A DNA stretch of 64,000 bases from positions 744,001 to 808,000 of the forward strand of contig NZ_CP048812.1 in assembly GCF_010977575.1 (NCBI RefSeq), read 5' to 3'. The position numbers and the translations under genes are program-made. The stretch comes from Halomonas socia (GTDB lineage: Bacteria; Pseudomonadota; Gammaproteobacteria; Pseudomonadales; Halomonadaceae). Shown here one piece after another: positions 53,103 through 61,594 of this stretch (position 1 is its first letter; each line of letters starts with the position of its first letter). Under the pieces are notes generated by a model. The model was not told the origin of the DNA, searched no databases, and saw only the letters and a list, made by a program, of their open reading frames with translations.

Positions 53103-53540
53103 ATGAAAGTCAGCGAACTGGCCAAGGCCGCCGACGTCACCGCCGAGACGGTGCGCCACTACACCCGCGAGGGCCTGCTCACCCCGCGTCGCCACCCGGA
53201 CAACGGCTACCAGCTGTATGGGCAGCACGATCTATCGCGGCTGCGCTTTATCCAGCGCGCCCGTACCCTGGGCTTCAGCGTGCGCGAAATCGGCGAGATC
53301 CTCGACCACGCCGACCACGGCGACTCGCCCTGCCCGCTGGTGCGCGACATGCTGGCCGCGCGCCTGCCCGAGGTGCGCGCCAAGATCGCCCGGCTCGAGG
53401 AGCTCGCCGCACGCATGCAGCAGGCCCTCGACAGCTGGGCCGACATGCCCGACGGCACTCCGGACGGCCATAGCCTGTGCCGGCTGATCGAAAGTTTTCC
53501 ACAGCCCCTGGACGCCAGGCGAGGTGATCGTCATGAATGA
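53103..53540 (+). CDS. MerR family metal-responsive regulator
   Basis: A 145-residue regulator. The N-terminal winged helix [20 protein letters not shown] is typical, followed by the dimer helix and a metal-binding tail with Cys near residue 79 ([11 protein letters not shown]) and near the end (GHSLCRLIE). The first cysteine resembles ZntR Cys79, but the double cysteine of ZntR and the C-x7-C loop of CueR are both missing, so the metal is uncertain. It sits directly before the CopA-type ATPase with an 8-base overlap (ATGAATGA), so both are in one autoregulated operon. Confidence 0.88.
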   Translation: MKVSELAKAADVTAETVRHYTREGLLTPRRHPDNGYQLYGQHDLSRLRFIQRARTLGFSVREIGEILDHADHGDSPCPLVRDMLAARLPEVRAKIARLEELAARMQQALDSWADMPDGTPDGHSLCRLIESFPQPLDARRGDRHE

Positions 53541-56058
53541 TGCCCCCCTCGAACGCCAGGTACCGGGGATCAGCTGCCAGGGCTGCATCGGCAAGATCCG
53601 CCGCGCGCTGCAAGCCGAGGATCCCGACGTCGAGGTGAACGGCGACCCGGCCGCCAAGCGGCTGTGGGTAAGTGGCGTGCTGAGCGAGGCGCGGCTCGAT
53701 GCACTGCTGCTGGAAAGCGGCTTTCCTTCCGGCGATATGCACACCGACGCGCCAGCCAGCCCCGACGACACACCGGCCGTGGGCAGTGTCGCACCGCCAC
53801 CCGCCGCCCATGGCGTCGACAGCCAGCGCCTGGCGATCTCGGGCATGACCTGTGCCAGCTGCGTGCGCTCGGTGCAGGACGCCCTTGCCAAGGTGCCTGG
53901 CGTGGAGAACGCCACGGTCAACTTCGGCAGCCACACCGCCCAGGTCTACGGCCGCACCGCGCGCGAAACGCTGATCGCCGCCGTGGAGGCCGCGGGCTAC
54001 GGCGCCGAGCTGATTCTCGACCTGCGCGAGGCCGAGCAGGCGCGCCAGCGCAACGACGCCCGCGAATACCGCCGCCGGCTGCGCGGCAGCGCCTGGTCGC
54101 TGGCGCTCGCCGTGCCGCTGATGGCCAGCATGTTCGTCTATCACCCCCATCCGGTGGGCATGGGCCGGCTGTTCTGGGCGCTGATCGGCCTGCTGACCCT
54201 GGCCGTGCTGCTGGGGCCTGGTCGCCACTTCTTCGTCAACGCCTGGAAGGCCTTTCGTCATCACCAGGCCAATATGGATACCCTGATCGCCATGGGCACC
54301 GGCACCGCCTGGCTCTACTCCATGGCGGTGGTGCTCTTCGCTCCCTGGCTGCCGATGGTGGCCCACGGCATCTACTTCGAAGCCTCGGCGATGATCATCG
54401 GCCTGGTGCTGCTGGGCAATGCCCTGGAGCTGCGCGCCCGCGGCCGCACCAGCGAGGCGCTCAGGCGCCTGCTCAACCTGCAGAGCCGCCACGCCCGGGT
54501 GATCCGCGACGGCGAGGAATTCGAGGTCGAGCTGGATGCGGTTCGCCAGGGCGACCTGATCCGCGTGCGCCCCGGCGAGCGTCTGCCGGTGGACGGCGAG
54601 GTGGTCGAGGGGCAGAGCCATATCGACGAATCGATGCTCACCGGCGAGCCACTGCCGGTGAGCAAGGCCGAGAGCGACGAGGTCAGCGCCGGCACCGTCA
54701 ACGGCAAGGGCGGGCTGGTCTACCGCGCGACCCGGGTCGGCGACGACACCCGGCTGGGCCAGATCACCGAGCAGGTGGCCAGGGCCCAGAACTCGCGCCC
54801 GCCGATCGGTGCCCTGGCCGACCGTATCTCGAGCGTCTTCGTGCCCACGGTCATGATCATCGCCGTGCTCACCGCGCTGGCCTGGTTCAATGTCGGCAGC
54901 GAGCCGCGGGTGATCCATATGCTGGTCACCGCCACCACGGTGCTGATCATCGCCTGCCCCTGCGCACTGGGCCTGGCCACGCCGATCTCGACCATGATCG
55001 GCGTGGGCAAGGCCGCCGAGCGCGGGGTGCTGGTGAGAAGCGGCGAGGCACTGCAGATCGCCAGCAAGCTCACCACCCTGGTGGTCGACAAGACCGGCAC
55101 CCTGACCCAGGGCAAGCCCCAGGTGACCGAGGCGCACGTTTTCCCTGATGCGGCCCTGGAGGCCGACCGGCAGAGCGTGCTGGGCCTGGTGGCAGCGCTG
55201 GAGCGCGGTTCGGAGCATCCGCTGGCCGCGGCGCTGCTGGCACATGCCGAGGAGAGCGGCGTCGAGGCCGCCGAGATTCGCGGCTTCGAGAGCGTCACCG
55301 GCGGCGGTGTAAAGGCCGAGAGCGCCGATGGCCGGCCGCTGCTGCTGGGCAATGCCCGCCTGCTGGAAGACGCCCGCGTCGACCTTGCCAGCGGCAAGGA
55401 GATCGCCGCGCGGCTGGAGCAGCAGGCCCGCACGGTGGTCTACCTGGCCGTGGACGGCCGGCTCAGCGCCCTGTTCGGCATCAGCGACCCGCTGCGCGAC
55501 GACAGCGTCGCGGCGGTCAGGCGCCTGCAGGCCGACGGCCTCAAGATCGTGATGCTGACCGGCGACAACCCGCACACTGCGGCGGCCATTGCCCGCGAGG
55601 TGGGCATCGATGACTTCCGCGCCGGGCTGCTGCCCGAGGACAAGCACGCCGAGATCGAACGCCTGCAGCAGGCCGGCGAGGTGGTGGGCATGGTCGGTGA
55701 CGGCATCAACGACGCCCCGGCCCTGGCCCGCGCCGATGTCGGCTTCGCCATCGGCCAGGGCACCGACGTGGCCATCGAGAGCGCCGGCATCACCCTGATG
55801 CGCGGCTCGCTGCACGGCGTCGCCGACGCCATCGAGATCAGCCGCGCCACGCTTGCCAACATCAAGCAGAACCTGTGGGGCGCCTTCGGCTACAACAGCC
55901 TGTGCATCCCCATCGCCGCCGGGGTGCTCTACCCCTTCACCGGCATGCTGCTATCGCCGATGATCGCCGGGGCGGCCATGTCGCTATCGTCGATCACCGT
56001 GGTCAGCAACGCCAACCGCCTGCGGCTGTGGAAGCCGCGTCAGGAGGCCGCCTCATGA
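53533..56058 (+). CDS. copA: P1B-type heavy metal ATPase, probable Cu(I) exporter CopA
   Basis: An 841-residue ATPase. Two N-terminal metal-binding domains: [14 protein letters not shown] (Cys15, Cys18) and [12 protein letters not shown] (Cys107, Cys110). Transmembrane CPC is at 475-477 ([13 protein letters not shown]); the phosphorylated aspartate is Asp519 ([11 protein letters not shown]); [20 protein letters not shown] is the hinge. TM7 ([11 protein letters not shown]) and TM8 ([20 protein letters not shown]) carry the YN and MSS signature of Cu(I) pumps. The first HMA domain is divergent (GISC rather than GMTC). The ATG at 53533 follows AGGTGAT. With a MerR regulator, this is a copper homeostasis operon. 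Confidence 0.93.
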   Translation: MNDAPLERQVPGISCQGCIGKIRRALQAEDPDVEVNGDPAAKRLWVSGVLSEARLDALLLESGFPSGDMHTDAPASPDDTPAVGSVAPPPAAHGVDSQRLAISGMTCASCVRSVQDALAKVPGVENATVNFGSHTAQVYGRTARETLIAAVEAAGYGAELILDLREAEQARQRNDAREYRRRLRGSAWSLALAVPLMASMFVYHPHPVGMGRLFWALIGLLTLAVLLGPGRHFFVNAWKAFRHHQANMDTLIAMGTGTAWLYSMAVVLFAPWLPMVAHGIYFEASAMIIGLVLLGNALELRARGRTSEALRRLLNLQSRHARVIRDGEEFEVELDAVRQGDLIRVRPGERLPVDGEVVEGQSHIDESMLTGEPLPVSKAESDEVSAGTVNGKGGLVYRATRVGDDTRLGQITEQVARAQNSRPPIGALADRISSVFVPTVMIIAVLTALAWFNVGSEPRVIHMLVTATTVLIIACPCALGLATPISTMIGVGKAAERGVLVRSGEALQIASKLTTLVVDKTGTLTQGKPQVTEAHVFPDAALEADRQSVLGLVAALERGSEHPLAAALLAHAEESGVEAAEIRGFESVTGGGVKAESADGRPLLLGNARLLEDARVDLASGKEIAARLEQQARTVVYLAVDGRLSALFGISDPLRDDSVAAVRRLQADGLKIVMLTGDNPHTAAAIAREVGIDDFRAGLLPEDKHAEIERLQQAGEVVGMVGDGINDAPALARADVGFAIGQGTDVAIESAGITLMRGSLHGVADAIEISRATLANIKQNLWGAFGYNSLCIPIAAGVLYPFTGMLLSPMIAGAAMSLSSITVVSNANRLRLWKPRQEAAS

Positions 56059-56132
56059 GCTGGGTCGTCAATCTCGCCGGCCTTGCGCTGATCGCCGCCA
56101 TCGTCTGGTGGTTCTGGCTGGCCAAGCGTTGA
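56055..56132 (+). pseudogene. 25-codon membrane peptide, likely stump of a cupredoxin-domain gene
   Basis: It overlaps the copA stop by four bases (ATGA) and encodes [25 protein letters not shown], one membrane helix. A membrane-anchored cupredoxin-like protein with a start of this kind often follows copper ATPases; here the frame ends at once and a MITE-like repeat begins 10 bases later. So it looks like a gene cut short, though a genuine small peptide cannot be excluded. Confidence 0.5.
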
Positions 56133-56142
56133 CCACCCTTAG

Positions 56143-56281
56143 AGGGTGTTTACAAAACAGGCGAACGAAGGCAAGACGAGGCAAAAATTGACGAAATAGC
56201 GGAGTTTACGGGGTGTAAATGAGCATATTGAGTCAATTTTTAACGACGTATTGTCGAGTGCAGCCCTTTTGTAGACACCCT
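56143..56281. repeat. MITE-like palindromic element, copy 2, with 5-bp direct repeats
   Basis: A 139-base element whose ends are inverse repeats (AGGGTGTTTACAAAA and TTTTGTAGACACCCT, one mismatch). It is flanked on both sides by CTTAG (56138-56142 and 56282-56286), which looks like a target-site duplication. The core AGCGGAGTTTAC and GTAAATGAGCAT (56198-56226) matches the copy at 16.0 kb. The inner arms AAAAATTGAC and GTCAATTTTT pair with each other. Confidence 0.82.
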
Positions 56282-56282
56282 C

Positions 56283-56536
56283 TTAGCTGACGCCCATATA
56301 GCGCCCGGGCTTGTGATTCAGCGCCACGATCAGGTTGAGCACCAGCGCGCCGATCACCGATAGCGCCAGCCGGTGGCGTACTGGACCAGAAACGCCATGC
56401 CCGCGGTGCTGCCGGTGAGCAGCAGCGCCTGGCTGTAGAAGTGCACCCCCAGTGCCACCAGCAGGGTGCCGAGCAGCATCGCCATCACGTCCTCGTAGGG
56501 GCGATGCGGATCCTGAGGAAGGTCGGTCTCTTCCAT
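56283..56536 (-). pseudogene. YitT family membrane protein remnant with internal deletion
   Basis: The first 58 residues (MEETDLPQDPHRPYEDVMAM then GTLLVALGVHFYSQALLLTG and GTAGMAFLVQYATGW-like) match the start of YitT/DUF161 proteins. The last 28 (LALSVIGALVLNLIVALNHK and PGRYMGVS) match their end. They are joined near 56360 in different frames, with the middle, about 120 residues in intact proteins, missing. So it is a deletion remnant that cannot make the normal protein. The stop codon overlaps the direct repeat of the MITE-like element. Confidence 0.75.
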
Positions 56537-56607
56537 TCATGCGTCCTTGTGGGCTAGCGATTGAGTGGATTAGGGTTTGCCTGAAAGGTCAGTGAGCGAA
56601 GGTCGGG

Positions 56608-58425
56608 TTAGCGCGGCTCGGCGTGCTCGATCATCAACTGCAGGCTCTCGCGCCCACGCCAACGGTTGCGGTTGAGCTTGTAGGCGCAGCGCAGCGTCGC
56701 GCCGAGCCCGAAGGGCGGCAGCTCGCCTGGGGTCAGGGCGCGGAACCAGATCGCCTTGAGGCTGACGCCCTCGCGGGACAGCTCGAGCATCAGGTGGTTG
56801 CCCTCGGCCCCCACCGGACGCAGCGACTCGACCAGGAAGTCGCCCTCGAACAGCGGAGCATCGAACTCGCGGCCGTAGGGCGCCAACGCCGCCAGCTCGT
56901 CGAGGCTGGCCAGGCTGAGCTGCGCGGCGTTGAGCTCGCCGTCGGTGAGGATGCGCGGATAGAGCTCGACCTCCCCCAGCTGTTCGCTGACCGCCTGGCT
57001 CAGCGCGGCGTGAAACGCCTCGAGCTGGTCGACGGGCACGCCGACCCCCGCCGCCCCGCGGTGGCCACCGAAGCGCGGCAGCGCCTCCGGCGCCAGCTCG
57101 TGAGCACGCTGCAGGGCATCGCGCAGGTGCAGCGCCTCGATGGAGCGCCCCGAGCCGGTCAGCATGCCAGGCTGGACCGCCGGGGTCAGCACCAGGGTCG
57201 GGCGGCCGTAGGCCTGTACCAGCCGCGAGGCGACGATGCCCTGTACCCCGGCGTGGCCCTGCTCCAGATACACCAGCAGCAGCGGCGCGTCGGCGGCCAG
57301 CTGCGGCTGGGCCAGCGCCCGGGCCTGTTCGGCCATATCGGCCTCGATGGCCTTGCGCGACTGGTTGTCCTGATCCAGCACCTCGAGATGGCACTGGGCT
57401 TGGTGATCCTCTTCGGCGAGCATGAAGTGCAGCGCCGCATAGGGGTCGTCGAGCCGCGAGCGGGCGTTGATCCGCGGCCCCATCTGGAAGGCCAGGGTCT
57501 CCGCGTCGAAGGGCACGCTGTCGGCACCGAGGCGCTCGGCCATGGCCCGCCAGCAGGCGGCGTCCATGCGGTTGATCAGTGTCAGGCCGTGGCTGACCAC
57601 GGCGCGGTTGGCCGGGCTGCCGCCCAGCGACACGCAGTCGGCCACCGTGCCCAGCGCCACGTAGGAGAGCCACGGCGAGAGCTTGGGCGTCGAGTCCGGC
57701 AGCGCGCCCCACTCGATCAGCACCTGGCGGGCCAGCGACATGGTCAGCCAGGCCACCATGCAGCCGGCAATAGTCGGGTCGGGGTAGTTGCAGTCGTCGC
57801 GGGTCGGATTGACGCAGGCATAGGCCGAGGCCGGCGGCCCCTCCAGCGGCAGCGCGTGGTGGTCGCTGACCACCACGTCGATACCTTCCGCCTTGAGCCG
57901 GGCGATGCGCGGCTCGTCGCTGCTGCCGCAGTCGGCGGTGATCACCAGGCTCGGTCGCGGCGTAAGGCGCAGCGCGCGTTCCACCAGCGGCAGGCTGATA
58001 CCGTAGCCGTCGTTGATGCGGTGGCCGATCAGGCTGTGCAGGCGGCTGGCCGGCACCCCGAACAGCTCGGTGAGGGTGCGCAGGATTACCACGTGGGAGG
58101 TGATGCCGTCGACGTCGTAGTCGGTGAGGATGCCGATGTGCTCGCCCTCCATCACCGCCTGGGCGATGCGCTCGGCGGCGCGGCGACCATCGGCGAGCCG
58201 CTCGGGGTGGGCGAGGTGGCGCAGGCTCGGCGACACCAGCGCCTCGATCTCGCCTTGATAGCCGGCCAGGCGACCGGCCAGCACCCGCGCCTGCAGCTCG
58301 GAGAGCCCTTCGCGCTGGGCGCGAGCATAAAGCGCTGCGTCGCGGGGGCGCGACTCCAGCCGCGGCGTGAGCCGGCTATGCAGGTCGGTGGGGGCTATCA
58401 CGTCCAAGCGTGGCTCCTGCTGCAA
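56608..58425 (-). CDS. recJ: RecJ-like DHH/DHHA1 phosphoesterase
   Basis: A 605-residue member of the DHH superfamily. Motif I is ILTDYDVDGITSHV, motif II ITADCGSSD, motif III VVVSDHHALP, and the region CVNPTRDDCNYPDPTIAGCM is RecJ-like; the DHHA1 domain has FGGHRGAAGVGV. The protein lies where recJ is found in relatives (dsbC... recJ-prfB-lysS). Sequence differs from E. coli or Pseudomonas RecJ, whose motif I is GDFDADG, and the C-terminal OB region is unlike. It may be a RecJ paralogue rather than the orthologue. Confidence 0.75.
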   Translation of the reverse strand: MQQEPRLDVIAPTDLHSRLTPRLESRPRDAALYARAQREGLSELQARVLAGRLAGYQGEIEALVSPSLRHLAHPERLADGRRAAERIAQAVMEGEHIGILTDYDVDGITSHVVILRTLTELFGVPASRLHSLIGHRINDGYGISLPLVERALRLTPRPSLVITADCGSSDEPRIARLKAEGIDVVVSDHHALPLEGPPASAYACVNPTRDDCNYPDPTIAGCMVAWLTMSLARQVLIEWGALPDSTPKLSPWLSYVALGTVADCVSLGGSPANRAVVSHGLTLINRMDAACWRAMAERLGADSVPFDAETLAFQMGPRINARSRLDDPYAALHFMLAEEDHQAQCHLEVLDQDNQSRKAIEADMAEQARALAQPQLAADAPLLLVYLEQGHAGVQGIVASRLVQAYGRPTLVLTPAVQPGMLTGSGRSIEALHLRDALQRAHELAPEALPRFGGHRGAAGVGVPVDQLEAFHAALSQAVSEQLGEVELYPRILTDGELNAAQLSLASLDELAALAPYGREFDAPLFEGDFLVESLRPVGAEGNHLMLELSREGVSLKAIWFRALTPGELPPFGLGATLRCAYKLNRNRWRGRESLQLMIEHAEPR

Positions 58426-58749
58426 CTAGGGGTGTTGTATGAGTACCGGGGCCGGAGGACGGGCCGTTGGCATCGAGAAGGGACGCCGAAGCCAGCCTTC
58501 ACGAGTGCTCTAGCCCCATCGCCTCCCGCTCGGGCTAGCCGGCGACAGGTCTACGAGGAGGCGCTGTGAACCCATCCCAGGGCGCTACTTTTGCCCTGCT
58601 TCGCTCACGCATCCTGCTCCGCTTGCAGGACCGGGGCTGGCCATCCATGGCCAGCCCGTTCGGAGCGATGCTCCTCACCCATGGCAAAAACCTCCTCTTC
58701 GACCTGCCCCCTATGCCCTCGCTACCTTGGCGAGGTAGCTTGCTGGAGA
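58426..58749. other. Intergenic region recJ-like / thrC
   Basis: A 324-base gap between two minus-strand genes, mostly filled by a long modular repeat (58538-58710) and a hairpin near the thrC stop (GCTACCT and AGGTAGC, 58723-58741). The recJ-like promoter should lie in 58426-58535. No gene is seen. Confidence 0.55.
58538..58710 (+). repeat. Modular palindromic repeat, copy 4 (long form)
   Basis: A 173-base copy: CCGGCGACAGG, GAGGAGGCGCTGTGAACCCA, TCCCAGGGCGCTAC, outer arm TTTTGCC pairing with GGCAAAA, then CCTCCTCTTCGACCTG. Inside the arms an extra 80 bases hold nested stems, including the perfect palindrome GGCTGGCCATCCATGGCCAGCC-like (58634-58658). Confidence 0.82.
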
Positions 58750-60138
58750 CTAACGACGATTTTCGGCCACGAACGCTTGCACCTTGTCCAGCTCCGCCGG
58801 CAGCACGCTATAGCGCTCCTCGCGCTCCAGCAGGTCGTCCATATGCGGCGGCAGCGGCACACCCGGGAAGCCGGCCTTGACCACCGCCTCGGCGAACTTG
58901 GCCGGGTGGGCGGTGGCCAGGGTGATCATCGGCGTGGCGGCATCGGCCCGCGCCCGCTCGGCGGCGCGATAGCCGGTGGCGGTATGCGGGTCGAGCAGCT
59001 CCTTGGTGCGGTGGTGCGCCTCGCGGATCACCTCGAGGATGGTGGCATCGTCGACGCTATGGCTGGCGAACAGCGAGCGCAGCCGCTCGAGCGGCGCCTC
59101 AGCCAGCGCCGTGGGCTCGGCCTGGAAGCGCTCGAGCAGCTGGCGAACCGCCTCGCCGTCACGCTCGTAGGCCTCGAACAGCAGGCGCTCGAAGTTGGAC
59201 GACACCACGATATCCATCGACGGCGCCAGGGTCGCCTTGAGCTCCTGCTTGGAGAAGTCGTTGGCGGCCAGGGTGCGGTGCAGGATGTCGTTGGCGTTGG
59301 TGGCGATGATGAACTGCTTGACCGGCAGCCCCATGCGCGACGCCATATAACCGGCGAAGACGTTGCCGAAGTTGGCCGACGGCACGCAGAAGCTGACCTG
59401 GCGATGCGGCGCGCCCAGCGCCACGCCGGCAGCCACGTAGTAGACGATCTGGGCCATGATGCGCGCCCAGTTGATCGAGTTGACCGCTACTAGCCGGGTG
59501 CCGCCGAGGAACGACTGGTCGGCGAAGCTGGCCTTGACCATCGCCTGGGCGTCGTCGAAGTTGCCCTCGATGGCGATATTGAAGACGTTGTCGGCGAGCA
59601 CCGAGGTCATCTGGCGGCGCTGCACCTCGGAGACCCGGTTGTGCGGGTGGAGGATGAAGATATCGAGGTTGTCGCAGTGGCGGCAGCCCTCGATGGCGGC
59701 GGAGCCGGTGTCGCCGGAGGTGGCACCCATGATCACCGCACGCTCGCCGCGCTTGCTGAGGAAGTGGTCGAGCAGCCGGCCGAGCAGCTGCAGGGCGACG
59801 TCCTTGAAGGCCAGCGTCGGGCCGTGGAACAGCTCGAGCAGGAAGTGGTTGGCGTCGAGCTGGTTGAGCGGTACCACCGCGTCGTGGCTGAAGGTGGCAT
59901 AGGCCTCGGTGACGATGCCGCGAAACGTCTCGTCGTCGATCTCGCCGTTGACGAACGGCTTCATCACCCGAAAGGCGATCTCGGCATAGGAGAGCCCGGC
60001 CATCGCCGCCAGGTCGTCACGGCTCAGCTGCGGGATCTGCTCCGGCACATAGAGGCCACCGTCGCTGGCCATCCCGGTCAGCACGACATCCTCGAAGGAG
60101 AGCGCGGGCGCCTGCCCGCGGGTACTGATATAGCGCAT
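58750..60138 (-). CDS. thrC: Threonine synthase
   Basis: A 462-residue PLP enzyme that converts O-phosphohomoserine to threonine. It starts MRYISTRGQAPALSFEDVVL and has the PLP-lysine motif GPTLAFKDVALQLLGRLL, MGATSGDTGSAAIEG and VPSANFGNVFAGY. The long form is typical of proteobacteria. It follows hom, with 87 bases holding a heptamer array. Confidence 0.96.
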   Translation of the reverse strand: MRYISTRGQAPALSFEDVVLTGMASDGGLYVPEQIPQLSRDDLAAMAGLSYAEIAFRVMKPFVNGEIDDETFRGIVTEAYATFSHDAVVPLNQLDANHFLLELFHGPTLAFKDVALQLLGRLLDHFLSKRGERAVIMGATSGDTGSAAIEGCRHCDNLDIFILHPHNRVSEVQRRQMTSVLADNVFNIAIEGNFDDAQAMVKASFADQSFLGGTRLVAVNSINWARIMAQIVYYVAAGVALGAPHRQVSFCVPSANFGNVFAGYMASRMGLPVKQFIIATNANDILHRTLAANDFSKQELKATLAPSMDIVVSSNFERLLFEAYERDGEAVRQLLERFQAEPTALAEAPLERLRSLFASHSVDDATILEVIREAHHRTKELLDPHTATGYRAAERARADAATPMITLATAHPAKFAEAVVKAGFPGVPLPPHMDDLLEREERYSVLPAELDKVQAFVAENRR

Positions 60139-60161
60139 TGGTTCACTCCGTGGGCATCGGG

Positions 60162-60219
60162 CTGCGAGCCCTGGGCTTCGAGCGCCCTGCGCTCACTGCC
60201 CGTAGCCCGTGGCCCGTAG
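60162..60219. repeat. Inverted heptamer array between hom and thrC
   Basis: CTGCGAG, CCCTGGG and CTTCGAG (60162-60182), a 16-base spacer, then CCCGTAG, CCCGTGG and CCCGTAG (60199-60219), inverse of CTNCGGG. The array ends 6 bases before the hom stop codon. Confidence 0.82.
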
Positions 60220-60225
60220 CTGATA

Positions 60226-61542
60226 TCATTCCTGCTCGTCGAGGCTCTCTACCCGAATACGGGTCAGCGGGCCGGCGACATCGGCCAGCGACTCGAGCTG
60301 GCGGATCGCATCGTTCATGTTCTTTTCGCGGGTGCGGTGAGTCAGCAGAATGATCGGCACCAGCTCACCCTCGGTGGCTTCCTTCTGAATGATCGCCTCG
60401 ATGGAGATGCCCTGCTCGGAGAGAATCGTCGCCACGCGCGCCAGTACACCCGGGCGATCCACCGCCAGCAGCCGCAGGTAGTAAGCGGTGACGATGTCTT
60501 CCATGGGCAGCATCGGCAGGTTGTTCTCGACATCGGTGATGCCGCTGAAGGCCAGGTAGGGCACCCGGTAATGGTGAGCGGTGGTGATATCACGGGCCAC
60601 GTCGAGCAGGTCGGCGACCACCGCCGAGGCGGTCGGCTCGGCACCGGCGCCAGCGCCGTAGTAGAGCGTCGGGCCCACCGCATCGCCCATCACTGCGATG
60701 GCGTTCTTGACGCCGTGCACGTTGGCCAGCAGCCGCTCCTTGGGGATCAGGGTGGGATGCACGCGCAGCTCGAAACCCTCATCGGTGCGCTTGGAGATGC
60801 CCAGGTGCTTGATGGTGTAGCCGAGGTTGTCGGCCTGCTCGATGTCCTCGGCGGTGATCCGCGAGATGCCCTCGGTATAGGCCTTCTCGAACTGCAGCGG
60901 CACGCCGTAGGCGATCGAGGCGAGAATGGTCAGCTTGTGGGCGGCGTCGATGCCCTCGATGTCGAAGGTCGGGTCGGCCTCGGCATAGCCCAGCGCCTGG
61001 GCTTCGGCCAGCACGTCTTCGAAGGCACGGCCCTCATCGCGCATATGGGTGAGGATATAGTTGCCGGTGCCATTGATGATGCCGGCCAGCCACTGGATAC
61101 GGTTGGCGCCCAGGCCCTCGCGCAGCGACTTGATCACCGGGATGCCGCCCGCCACCGCGGCCTCGAAGGCGACGATCACGCCTTTCTCGTGGGCGGCATG
61201 GAAGATCTCGTTGCCGTGTACGGCAATCAGCGCCTTGTTGGCGGTGACCACGTGCTTGCCATTCTCGATGGCGGTCAGCACCAGCTCGCGGGCCACGTCA
61301 TAGCCCCCGATCAGCTCGACCAGTACGTCGATGTCGGGGTTGCGGGCCACCTCGAACACGTCGCTGGTGGTCTTGACGCCAGTGGTATCGCAGTCCGGAT
61401 TGTCGCGACGCATCGCCACCTGTTCGATGACGATCGGCCGGCCGGCGCGACGCGCAATATCATCGGCATTGCGTGTCAGCACATTGAAGGTGCCGCCGCC
61501 GACGGTACCCAAACCACAGATTCCCACTCTTACCGGTTTCAA
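60226..61542 (-). CDS. hom: Homoserine dehydrogenase
   Basis: A 438-residue single-function homoserine dehydrogenase for threonine and methionine synthesis. The N-terminal NAD(P) motif VGICGLGTVGGGTFNVL, the catalytic VAGGIPVIKSLREGLGANRI, LAGIINGTGNYILTHM, and a C-terminal ACT domain (DRPGVLARVATILSEQGISI) for threonine feedback are present. The best start is a TTG at 61542 with GGGGAG eight bases upstream; no ATG fits the family start. Confidence 0.95.
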   Translation of the reverse strand: MKPVRVGICGLGTVGGGTFNVLTRNADDIARRAGRPIVIEQVAMRRDNPDCDTTGVKTTSDVFEVARNPDIDVLVELIGGYDVARELVLTAIENGKHVVTANKALIAVHGNEIFHAAHEKGVIVAFEAAVAGGIPVIKSLREGLGANRIQWLAGIINGTGNYILTHMRDEGRAFEDVLAEAQALGYAEADPTFDIEGIDAAHKLTILASIAYGVPLQFEKAYTEGISRITAEDIEQADNLGYTIKHLGISKRTDEGFELRVHPTLIPKERLLANVHGVKNAIAVMGDAVGPTLYYGAGAGAEPTASAVVADLLDVARDITTAHHYRVPYLAFSGITDVENNLPMLPMEDIVTAYYLRLLAVDRPGVLARVATILSEQGISIEAIIQKEATEGELVPIILLTHRTREKNMNDAIRQLESLADVAGPLTRIRVESLDEQE

Positions 61543-61594
61543 ATCGCTCTCCCCTTGCTTGTATGATGGCGTGTCGCAGCGAGCGCCAGACGCC

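Noticed and set aside
53275-55815. Very long open frame on the minus strand opposite copA (about 846 codons)
   Set aside because: It is the antisense shadow of a GC-rich gene with strong third-position bias. The plus strand encodes a complete P-type ATPase; the antisense text is a low-complexity mix of Gly, Ala, His, Gln and Asp with no motif.
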